From the NCBI RefSeq assembly GCF_009900715.1, contig NZ_JAAAJC010000004.1, forward strand, positions 62,001-126,000: DNA of 64,000 nt, given 5' to 3'. The DNA is from Halococcus salsus. GTDB lineage: Archaea > Halobacteriota > Halobacteria > Halobacteriales > Halococcaceae. Below, in pieces: positions 51,658 to 58,830 of the stretch. Numbering within the stretch: the stretch's first letter is position 1; the number at the start of each line of letters is the position of its first letter. A model generated the notes under the pieces. That model was given only the letters and a program-made list of their open reading frames with translations. It did no database searches and was not told the DNA's origin. The position numbers and the translations under genes were made by a program.

Positions 51658-52295
51658 TATTGCTGATTCCCCTGTGCACCGATCTCGATGTCCACGAAGT
51701 TGTACGGCGGCCACGGCCCGGTGTACTGGACCGTGAGGACATCGCCGTAGTCGTCGGTGACCGCGTCTACGGCCTCGTCGAACGCGATCCGTTCGTCACG
51801 GTCGACGAGATACGACCGGTTCATCACGAGCCGGTCGCTGAACCGGTCGTTCTCGGCTTCGTTGACGCTGGCCGCCGCGAACCGTTCGACGGCGTCCTCG
51901 CGAACCGCCTCGGCGTCGATCGAGGCGTCCTCGTCGGCGACGAGCTTGACGCCGAACTCGAAGTAGCCGTCGATCTCGCGGAGCGCCTTCGTGAACGCCC
52001 GCCGGCCGCCCCGAAGCACGTTCTTGAGCGCCCGGCCGTTCTTGAAGACCGACCCGAACTGCATCGGCACCACCGTTCGGCCGCCGTCGTCGAGCAGGAC
52101 GGTCTGGAGGACGTCGTCGTGCGCGCGGGCGTTCTCGTCCGAGAGTTCGGGGTCCATCGTGTCGATGTCGGTCACGATGGCCGCGAGCGGGCCGTGGCTC
52201 ACCGTGTAGGCGTTCGTCGCACCCGCAACGCCGTCGACCTCGAACTCCAGCTCCTCGTTCTCGACGACGCCGTAGGCGTAGAGGTTCTCGCTCAT
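51657..52295 (-). CDS. gvpF: gas vesicle protein GvpF
   Basis: A 212-residue GvpF/L-family protein: LYAYGVVENEELEFEVDGV at the N-terminus, VVPMQFGSVFKNGRALKNVLRGG in the middle, YFEFGVKLVADEDASID, and the closing YTGPWPPYNFVDIEI. GvpF binds GvpA and seeds the shell. It is the first gene of the leftward gvp operon; ATG 52295 was preferred over an in-frame start at 52451 that runs through the promoter. Confidence 0.92.
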   Translation of the reverse strand: MSENLYAYGVVENEELEFEVDGVAGATNAYTVSHGPLAAIVTDIDTMDPELSDENARAHDDVLQTVLLDDGGRTVVPMQFGSVFKNGRALKNVLRGGRRAFTKALREIDGYFEFGVKLVADEDASIDAEAVREDAVERFAAASVNEAENDRFSDRLVMNRSYLVDRDERIAFDEAVDAVTDDYGDVLTVQYTGPWPPYNFVDIEIGAQGNQQ

Positions 52296-52505
52296 GATGG
52301 GACGACGCACGGACAACTCTCGCGCGCCATACCATAGTATCAGCGGTCGTGCTAATAGGCATGTCGCCAGCACGCGCAACCTCTCGCGGGACCGCGTTCG
52401 GTCTCCCGCCCCCCATTCGACGGCCGGATCGAACCACCGGCGGCACCCCACCCTGCCGGTGCTTGCCCAAAGAGTATTAGGTGGCCCATCCTCGAAGGGA
52501 GTACG
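52296..52505. promoter_or_regulatory. divergent gvpF / gvpA promoter region
   Basis: This 210-bp gap drives both arms of the cluster. Rightwards, AGTATTAG (52473-52480) lies about 28 bp before the gvpA ATG. Leftwards, CTATTAG (52348-52354, read on the minus strand) and ATACTATGG nearer the gene are TATA candidates for gvpF. No gvpE (activator) or gvpD (repressor) gene is in the window, so control by these would need genes elsewhere. Confidence 0.5.
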
Positions 52506-52817
52506 ATGAGTGCACGACCCTCAAGCGACAGTCTGGCCGAAGTGCTCGACCGAATCCTCGATAAGGGGATCGTCATCGACATCTGGGCGCGTGTCTCGGT
52601 GGTCGGTATCGAGATCCTCACGGTCGAGGCGCGCGTGGTCGTCGCCTCGGTCGACACCTTCCTCCACTACGGGAAGGAGATATCCAAGTTGGAGATGGCG
52701 AGCCAGTCCGGGGACCTCCAGGACCTGAAGGACCTCGATCTGGGTACCTCGCCGATGGTCCAGCCCGAACCCGACGAGCCGGAAGTCCGGATCGAAGAGC
52801 AAGAACAAGAGCAGTAA
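52506..52817 (+). CDS. gvpA: gas vesicle major shell protein GvpA
   Basis: A 103-residue shell protein. Residues ~8-60 ([51 protein letters not shown]) are nearly the invariant GvpA core that packs into the ribs of the vesicle wall. Haloarchaeal GvpA is commonly about 75-80 residues; here an acidic/Gln tail ([16 protein letters not shown]) lengthens it. The ATG at 52506 is preceded by GGGAG and a TATA box 28 bp upstream. Confidence 0.95.
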   Translation: MSARPSSDSLAEVLDRILDKGIVIDIWARVSVVGIEILTVEARVVVASVDTFLHYGKEISKLEMASQSGDLQDLKDLDLGTSPMVQPEPDEPEVRIEEQEQEQ

Positions 52818-52855
52818 CGCCCACCATCGGTCGGGCGTCGCGCCCGAACCCGTGC

Positions 52856-52872
52856 GGCGTTTTATATATCAC
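52856..52872 (+). promoter_or_regulatory. TATA box of gvpO
   Basis: CGTTTTATATATCACC has a strong TATA element centred near 52865, about 30 bp before the gvpO ATG at 52896, so gvpO can be transcribed on its own besides any read-through from gvpA. Confidence 0.6.
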
Positions 52873-52895
52873 CCCCGAGATGATACCATCCACCA

Positions 52896-53414
52896 ATGGC
52901 TGACCTCGACCCAAGCGAGTATACCATCGACGAACTGCGCGACGAACTCGAATCGATCGACGACCCGGACACCCTCGAGGAGGTCCGCGAGTCCGAATCC
53001 GAGAACGAGAACCGGACCGGAGCCCTCGACGCGATCGACGAACGTCTCGACGCCGTCGAAGACGACGAGAGCGAGGCGGACGGCGGATCGGACGGGTCCG
53101 ACCAGACCACCGCCGACGGTGGCGAGAGCGTCAGCCCCGGCATCCTCGAGGTTCGAAACCACGTCCGCGACGCCGCCGCGGACCTGATCGGCCGTCCGCT
53201 CGATAGCGTCATCGAGATCGAACAGAACGACGACGGCGACTGGCACGCCCTCGTCGAGATCGTCGAGCGCAACTCGGTGCCCGACACCCAGGACATCATC
53301 GGGCGGTACGCGCTCCAGGTCGACGACGGCGGAACGATAACGGGCTACCGACGGCTGGACCGATACCGTCGCGGCGACACGCGACGCGACGAGGAACCCT
53401 CGCAAGCGCTGTAG
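52896..53414 (+). CDS. gvpO: gas vesicle protein GvpO
   Basis: A 172-residue protein. Residues 1-85 are acidic and low complexity (DDELESIDDPDTLEE, EDDESEADGGSDG); residues ~90-160 are the GvpO domain (ARDAAADLIGRPLDSVIEIEQNDDGDWHALVEIVERNSVPDTQDIIGRYALQVDDGGTITGYRRLDRYRRG, positions approximate). GvpO is required for vesicle formation in haloarchaea. The N-terminal acidic part is longer than usual. Only 78 bp separate it from gvpA, with no gvpC or gvpN between them. Confidence 0.9.
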   Translation: MADLDPSEYTIDELRDELESIDDPDTLEEVRESESENENRTGALDAIDERLDAVEDDESEADGGSDGSDQTTADGGESVSPGILEVRNHVRDAAADLIGRPLDSVIEIEQNDDGDWHALVEIVERNSVPDTQDIIGRYALQVDDGGTITGYRRLDRYRRGDTRRDEEPSQAL

Positions 53415-53462
53415 TCACCGAATTCCTTCTCAGCCGCTCGATCCAGCGAACCCAGCGATCGG

Positions 53463-54683
53463 TCAGTTCTCGGTGGCCGTCTCGTCCTCGCCGGCCTCGT
53501 CGATCGGGTCGTCCGTTGCCGACACCCCGACGCGCGTCGATTCGACGTCGCTGCCGACGCCGTGACCGAGCGAGATCGTCGGGGTGAGGGGCTCGCCACG
53601 AACGAGTTCGGGGAGCACGATCCGCACGGCTTCGAGCATCACGATGAAGACGATCGGGAGCACGAAGAAACCGTACCAGCCGAGGAGGGTCGGGCCGAGG
53701 ATGTACGAGAACATCAGAAGTACCATGTCGAGCTGGCGACCCGTGATGTAGGGCTGGACGAACGTCTGGGGGAGGATGTCGAGCACGAGGAAGTAGACGA
53801 CCAACACCCCGACCACGAACGCGAGCGCGCCGCGACCGGCGTCGAGCGCCTGCAGCGCGAGGTAGCCGACGAGCGGGAGATAGACCACCTTGCTGACAAC
53901 GATCGGGAGGAGGCTCGTGAGCCCGGTGAGCACCGAGAGCGCGAGGATCAGCGGGACCTCGATGCCCGCCGGAGCGAGGAGGGTGGTGGCCTCGTAGGTG
54001 ACCCCGGCGATGACCGTCATCGCGGCGACGAACAGGACGTTGCCGAAGAAGACCGATTCGAGGTCGGCGTCGACCGTCGAGGCGTAGGCGTAGGCGACGG
54101 TGTCCTCGCCGCCGACCAGCGACTCGAACCCACGCGCGAGCCGGTGGTCGTTTTCGAGCAGGTAGTACGAGAGCGCGACCGCGAGCGCGACGAGCAGGAG
54201 GCCGCCGAACACCGCGTTGAAGACCAGCGTGCCCTGCTGGAGCAGCGTCGGGAGGAGGTCGAGGACCTGACGGGGCTGACTGACGAGCTGAGCCGGGTTC
54301 CGAAGCAACGAGCTGACCATCGCCTGCTGGTCGGCGGGGAGCGCGCTGACGTTGAGGTACGTCGCGATGCTCTCAGAACTGTCGGAGAAGAGGAGCCGCC
54401 GGACCTGCTGGTAGATACGGAAACCGGTGTAGACGACGAGCAGGAGGATCGGGACGACCACCACGACGACGGTGGTGACCGCCGCGAGCCCGGGGGAGTC
54501 GGTGTAGCGCGCGAACCGTCGGCAGATCGGTCTCGTAGCGTAGTAGCCGAAGACGCCGAGGACGATCACACCGACGAAGGAGTACGCGAGATAGGCCGCG
54601 ACGAGCCCGAGAGCGAGGACGAAGACCCACCACGCGACGCGCGCTCGGTTGGTGAACGGACCGAACTCGCCATCGGAAGCCAT
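53463..54683 (-). CDS. AI-2E family (PerM-like) membrane transporter
   Basis: A 406-residue protein with eight or so transmembrane helices: WWVFVLALGLVAAYLAYSF and AVTTVVVVVVPILLLVVYTGF near the N-terminus, an extracytoplasmic helical loop (~95-155), and PLVGYLALQALDAGRGALAFVVGVLVVYFLVLDILPQTFVQPYITGRQLDMVLLMFSYILGPTLLGWYGFFVLPI in the C-terminal half, the AI-2E/UPF0118 signature region. Substrates range from AI-2 to Na+/Li+; not predictable here. The ATG at 54683 is preferred over 54728. Confidence 0.85.
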   Translation of the reverse strand: MASDGEFGPFTNRARVAWWVFVLALGLVAAYLAYSFVGVIVLGVFGYYATRPICRRFARYTDSPGLAAVTTVVVVVVPILLLVVYTGFRIYQQVRRLLFSDSSESIATYLNVSALPADQQAMVSSLLRNPAQLVSQPRQVLDLLPTLLQQGTLVFNAVFGGLLLVALAVALSYYLLENDHRLARGFESLVGGEDTVAYAYASTVDADLESVFFGNVLFVAAMTVIAGVTYEATTLLAPAGIEVPLILALSVLTGLTSLLPIVVSKVVYLPLVGYLALQALDAGRGALAFVVGVLVVYFLVLDILPQTFVQPYITGRQLDMVLLMFSYILGPTLLGWYGFFVLPIVFIVMLEAVRIVLPELVRGEPLTPTISLGHGVGSDVESTRVGVSATDDPIDEAGEDETATEN

Positions 54684-54781
54684 CGTCCCGTGCGACAGCC
54701 GCTCCCCGGAAAGCCCTTGCCCTTGCATGGGGACCGAACTCGACGGGAAGGTTTTAGGCCGCTTCGCCGTGGTTTCGGGGT

Positions 54782-55402
54782 ATGATACTCTCGGACGGCG
54801 ACATCCGCCGGCGGCTTGCGGCGGGCAGCCTCGCCATCGAGCCGCTCGCCGACCCCGCCCTCCAGATCCAGCCCGCGAGCGTCGACCTCCGGCTGGGTCG
54901 GGAGTTCCTCGAATTCCAGCGGACCAACATCCCCTGTATCCACCCCGACTCGACGAACGAGGTCGACGAGTACGTCACCGAGACCGTCGTCGACGAGGAC
55001 GAGGAGTTCATCCTCCATCCGGGCGACTTCGTGCTGGGGACGACCGTCGAACGGCTCTCGGTCCCCGACGACCTGATCGCCCACGTCGAGGGGCGCTCCT
55101 CGCTCGGCCGGCTCGCGGTCGTGATCCACGCCACGGCGGGCATCGTGGACCCGGGCTATCGGGGCCAGGTCACGCTCGAACTCTCGAATCTGGGGACCGC
55201 GCCGGTCGCGCTCTCGCCCGGCATGCGGATCTCGCAGGTGGTCTTCACCGAACTCAAATCGCCGGCCGAGGAGCCCTACGGTGCGGGTCGGGGCTCGAAG
55301 TATCAGGACCAGACCGGGCCACAGGCCTCCCGGATCGGCAACGACCACGAGTTCGGTGGCGACCAGCGTGCCGGGATCGAGGGGGACGAGGAACCGCGAT
55401 GA
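54782..55402 (+). CDS. dcd: dCTP deaminase
   Basis: A 206-residue trimeric dUTPase-fold enzyme deaminating dCTP to dUTP. Motifs: [78 protein letters not shown] (with the catalytic Glu and Ser-Arg), and a C-terminal [19 protein letters not shown] lid. Its stop overlaps the thiR ATG by 4 bp (ATGA). Confidence 0.93.
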   Translation: MILSDGDIRRRLAAGSLAIEPLADPALQIQPASVDLRLGREFLEFQRTNIPCIHPDSTNEVDEYVTETVVDEDEEFILHPGDFVLGTTVERLSVPDDLIAHVEGRSSLGRLAVVIHATAGIVDPGYRGQVTLELSNLGTAPVALSPGMRISQVVFTELKSPAEEPYGAGRGSKYQDQTGPQASRIGNDHEFGGDQRAGIEGDEEPR

Positions 55403-56286
55403 GGTTCGTCGAGGAGATCGTGGTCGACGAGTTCCTGCCCACGTTTCGCTCGCTGTTGGCCGAGCGCCTCCGCGAGCGCGGGCTGACCCAGAGCGAGGTG
55501 GCCGACATCCTCGACATCAGCCAGTCGGCGGTCTCGAAGTACGCCCACGGCGAGGTGGCGCGGAACGACCGGATAAGCGAGGACGACCGGGTCGCCACCC
55601 TCGTCGACGAGCTCGCCGACGGCCTCGCGACCGGCGAGACGACCCAGGTCGGCGCGCTGGTCGAGACCGAGATCCTGATCCGGGCGCTCGAACGCGGCGA
55701 CCTTCTGGCCGATCTCCACGCCGAGGCGGTGCCGGGGCTCGCGGGCAACGCGGGCTTCGACGTCCACGACGCCGACAGCGACCTCCGAGCGGCCGAGCGC
55801 ACGCTGGCGTCGGTCCGGCGCGGGCTCACCACGCTCGAAACGACCGGTGGATTCGCGAGCCTCATCCCGAACGTGGGCTCGAACCTCGTCGAGTGCGTCC
55901 CCGAGCCGAACGGGATCGAGGACGTCGCCGGCGTTCCGGGCCGGATCTTCGACGTGAAGGGCCGAACCACCGTGCCGGGCGAACCGGAGTTCGGGGTCTC
56001 GGGCCACGTCGCGGGCGTGTTGCTCGCCGCGCGCGCCGCGGGCAGCGACGCGCGCGCCGCGCTCAACCTCCGCTACGATCCGGCGATCGTCGAACGGCTC
56101 GAAGCCGAGGGCTTTCGCACTGTGGAGTTCGACGGCGACACCGACGCCGAGTCGGCCATCGGGGCGGTCGAGGCCGCCGACGCCGACGTGCTCTACCAGG
56201 CGGGCGGGTTCGGTATCGAGGCCATCGTCTACCTCCTCGCGCCGAGCGCCGAGGACGCCGCCGCCCGCGTCCGCGACCTCGTCTGA
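55399..56286 (+). CDS. thiR: ThiR: HTH-ThiN thiamine regulator
   Basis: A 295-residue protein. Residues ~15-55 are an XRE-type HTH ([29 protein letters not shown]). Residues ~115-295 are a ThiN domain ([18 protein letters not shown]-like region, [44 protein letters not shown]). ThiN can make thiamine phosphate, but HTH-fused forms in haloarchaea are transcriptional repressors (ThiR) that sense thiamine intermediates and control thi4 and thiC. thi4 lies about 1.5 kb away. Start overlaps dcd by 4 bp. Confidence 0.85.
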   Translation: MRFVEEIVVDEFLPTFRSLLAERLRERGLTQSEVADILDISQSAVSKYAHGEVARNDRISEDDRVATLVDELADGLATGETTQVGALVETEILIRALERGDLLADLHAEAVPGLAGNAGFDVHDADSDLRAAERTLASVRRGLTTLETTGGFASLIPNVGSNLVECVPEPNGIEDVAGVPGRIFDVKGRTTVPGEPEFGVSGHVAGVLLAARAAGSDARAALNLRYDPAIVERLEAEGFRTVEFDGDTDAESAIGAVEAADADVLYQAGGFGIEAIVYLLAPSAEDAAARVRDLV

Positions 56287-56287
56287 T

Positions 56288-57007
56288 ATGGGGCAGCACA
56301 CCGACGCGGCGAACCGGGGCACGAACGAGGCGCAGACCTTCTACGGCCGGTGGGCGCGACTCTACGATCTCGTCGCCACCTTTCCAGGGGTCGGGTCGTG
56401 GCGCGAGCGCACTGCCGAGAGCCTCGACCTCTCGCCCGGCGACACCGTGGTCGAGATGGGCTGTGGAACCGGCGCGAACTTTCCGTACTTGCGTGAACGG
56501 GTCGGCGCGAGCGGCACGGTCGTCGGGGTGGATTTCACGCGTGGGATGCTCGACCGCGCGGCGGTCCGGGTCGAGGAGCGAGGTTGGCAGAACGTCCACC
56601 TCGTCCGCGGTGACGCGACCGCGCCGCCGATCGAGGGACCGATCGACGCCGTGCTCGGGAGCTTCGTGGTCGGGATGCTCGGCAACCCTGCGGCGGCGGT
56701 CGAGGAGTGGTGCTCGCTGGTCCGGCCCGGCGGTCGAATCGCGCTGCTCGACGCCAGCCGAAGCACGGACCCGCGGGCGCGCCCGCTCGACGCGCTCTTT
56801 CGACTGTTCGTCGCCGCGAGCGCCCCGCCCACGACCCGGCTCCGATACTCGACCCCGCCGTGGAAACCGCTCGACGACCGCGTGGCCGCCGCCCGCGAGC
56901 CGCTCGAAGGTCGTCCTGAATACGCCCACGAGGCGTTCGCGCTCGGGTTCGTTCGACTGAGTTCCGCCACCGTCGAGCGAGACGGCGAGACGCCTGAAAG
57001 CTCATGA
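56288..57007 (+). CDS. class I SAM-dependent methyltransferase
   Basis: A 239-residue methyltransferase with motif I VVEMGCGTGANFPYLRE (residue ~55), acidic end of beta-2 in VVGVDFTRGML, motif II region VRGDATAPPI, and VRPGGRIALLDASR. The N-terminal FYGRWARLYDLVATFPG resembles UbiE/quinone or lipid methyltransferases; the substrate is not certain. It begins 2 bp after thiR and is overlapped by the next small gene by 4 bp, so dcd-thiR-methyltransferase-small membrane protein form a tight operon. Confidence 0.85.
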   Translation: MGQHTDAANRGTNEAQTFYGRWARLYDLVATFPGVGSWRERTAESLDLSPGDTVVEMGCGTGANFPYLRERVGASGTVVGVDFTRGMLDRAAVRVEERGWQNVHLVRGDATAPPIEGPIDAVLGSFVVGMLGNPAAAVEEWCSLVRPGGRIALLDASRSTDPRARPLDALFRLFVAASAPPTTRLRYSTPPWKPLDDRVAAAREPLEGRPEYAHEAFALGFVRLSSATVERDGETPESS

Positions 57008-57258
57008 GGGTAGGTTTGGAACAGTCCGGTATGGCGACGGACGACCCACGAAAGGACGAGCGAGCGCTGACGATGGCCGACGCCGTCCGGGTCTACAAGT
57101 GGCTGACCGTGCTCGCACTCGTTGCCTTCCTCGCGGCGTTCTTCCTCCCGCCGATCGTTCCAAGCGCCCTCACGAATACCGTCGTCGGCGTGTGGTTGCT
57201 CGCCACCCTCCTCGCGTTCGCCCACGTCGGGATCCGGAACTCGACCCACGGCGTCTGA
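57004..57258 (+). CDS. small two-helix membrane protein
   Basis: An 84-residue protein with two hydrophobic helices (about 32-51 and 57-75) after a charged N-terminus (ATDDPRKDERALTMADAVRVYKW). The ATG at 57004 overlaps the methyltransferase stop by 4 bp (ATGA); an internal ATG at 57031 (MATDDPRK) would remove nine residues. No known family recognised. Confidence 0.6.
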   Translation: MRVGLEQSGMATDDPRKDERALTMADAVRVYKWLTVLALVAFLAAFFLPPIVPSALTNTVVGVWLLATLLAFAHVGIRNSTHGV

Positions 57259-57351
57259 CCCTCACACAAGCGTTCGAGTCCATCCGCCGACTCGTCACGA
57301 CGCCCCACCGGCGACCGAACGGTTTTCGACCCCGACCCGAGTAGTCGGCTC

Positions 57352-57786
57352 GTGAGCGACACTAGCAATATCGACCTCACCGCCCACCACACCGGGATCA
57401 CCGTTCGCGACCTCGACACGGCCATCGAGTTCTACCGCGACGTGCTCGGTCTCGACGTCGCGGCGGAGTTCACCCTCTCGGACGACGAGTTCGCGGCGGC
57501 GGTCGCCGTCGAGGATGCCACGGGAAAGTTCGCGCACCTCGACGCCGGCGGGTCGCGCGTCGAACTCATCGAGTACGAGCCAGAGGGCGAAACAGTAGGT
57601 GAGACGATGGTGAACCAGCCCGGCGCGAAACACCTCGGCCTCGCGACGGACGACGTCGACGGCTTCTACGAGGGGCTGCCCGAATCCGTCGAGACGCTGA
57701 GCGAACCCCGAACGACCGGCAGCGGGTCGCGCATCCTGTTCGTCCGCGACCCGGAGGGCAACCTCGTCGAACTCGTCGAATCGTAG
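57352..57786 (+). CDS. VOC family (glyoxalase-like) protein
   Basis: A 144-residue protein with the VOC fold: HHTGITVRDLDTAIEFYRDVLGLDVAAEF, HLDAGGSRVELIEYEPEG, KHLGLATDDVDGFYEGL and ILFVRDPEGNLVELVES. Metal ligands of glyoxalase/dioxygenase type (His, Glu, Glu) are in place. The substrate is unknown. The start is GTG at 57352. It converges with thi4. Confidence 0.82.
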   Translation: MSDTSNIDLTAHHTGITVRDLDTAIEFYRDVLGLDVAAEFTLSDDEFAAAVAVEDATGKFAHLDAGGSRVELIEYEPEGETVGETMVNQPGAKHLGLATDDVDGFYEGLPESVETLSEPRTTGSGSRILFVRDPEGNLVELVES

Positions 57787-57796
57787 GGTCGCGGGA

Positions 57797-58714
57797 TCAG
57801 TCGTCGGCGGGTGCCCGCGGCGTCAGTTCGATCGGGTCGGCGTCGATCCCGAGCTCGTCGATGGCGGCCTGGGCGGCGCGCTTGCCCGAGAGGAGCATCG
57901 CGCCGAAGGTCGGTCCCATCCGGGGCAGGCCGTAGGTCGTGGCGACCGCCATCCCGGACGCGACGACGCCGTCGTGGACCTTTCCGGTGTGTTCGACCAC
58001 GCCGTCCTCGGACTTCCCGACCCACATCGAGTCGTGGCCCGGCGAATCGTGACCCGGCGCACCGTAGGAATCCTCTCCTGTGTGGTCCATCCCGGTCGCG
58101 CTCTCGGCGGCGCTCCCGAGCCCCGGCGCGTCGAGCACACCCCGTTCGTCGAGCTTCGAGACCACCATCGCGTCGTGGCCGGTGGCGTCGACCACGACCT
58201 CGCTCTCGACCGCGATCGGGTCGACGCAGGTGATCTCCCGCGGGAGGGCGTGGACCGGCGTCCAGTTCATCACGATCCCGCCGACGCGGTGGTTCTCGCG
58301 CACCACGATGTCGGTGAACTCCGTCATGTTCTGCATCTTCGCGCCCGCGTCACAGGCCGCCTTGATCAGTCCCGAACACGCCTCCGGACCGTTCGCGACG
58401 TAGAGCCCCTCCGAGTCCGCCGATTCCTCGTAGCTCACGTCGAGGTCGTCGAGCACCGACTGGGCGGGGTCCCGTACCGTGACCTTGTTCATCAGGAAAC
58501 CACCGAGCCAGAACCCACCCCCGAGGTAGTTGTTCTTCTCGACGACCATCGCCTTCACGCCGCGCTCGCCCAACTCCGTCGCCGCCATCAGGCCCGAGGG
58601 GCCGCCGCCGACGATTATCACGTCCGACTCCGTGTAGTCGAGGAACTCCTCGGTCCACTCCTGGCCGATCGCTCGCGTGACGTCCGCCTCGCCCACGTCG
58701 CTGAACTGGGTCAT
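57797..58714 (-). CDS. thi4: thiazole synthase Thi4 (ADP-thiazole synthase)
   Basis: A 305-residue FAD/NAD-fold protein making the thiazole part of thiamine from NAD, glycine and sulfur. Dinucleotide motif: [19 protein letters not shown] (~32-50). Cys163 in [11 protein letters not shown] is at the place of the sulfur-donor cysteine of yeast and Haloferax Thi4, which would make it a single-turnover suicide enzyme; methanogen forms carry His and use sulfide. [17 protein letters not shown] is the C-terminal FAD region. Promoter ACTTTTC box is about 30 bp upstream. Likely target of ThiR. Confidence 0.92.
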   Translation of the reverse strand: MTQFSDVGEADVTRAIGQEWTEEFLDYTESDVIIVGGGPSGLMAATELGERGVKAMVVEKNNYLGGGFWLGGFLMNKVTVRDPAQSVLDDLDVSYEESADSEGLYVANGPEACSGLIKAACDAGAKMQNMTEFTDIVVRENHRVGGIVMNWTPVHALPREITCVDPIAVESEVVVDATGHDAMVVSKLDERGVLDAPGLGSAAESATGMDHTGEDSYGAPGHDSPGHDSMWVGKSEDGVVEHTGKVHDGVVASGMAVATTYGLPRMGPTFGAMLLSGKRAAQAAIDELGIDADPIELTPRAPADD

Positions 58715-58830
58715 ACAACCCAGTGATATTCAGTCGTGGTAGAAAAGTGTTCCGTCGAGGGCGGGTTCGGCGTCGACGGCCGGGGTCGATCCGAAGTGCG
58801 TATAACGGGCGTCCCCGCCTTCCAAACTGG

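Noticed and set aside
52506-53414. Possible gvpN or gvpC between gvpA and gvpO
   Set aside because: Only 78 bp separate the two genes and no AAA+ ATPase or GvpC-repeat sequence is seen anywhere in the window.
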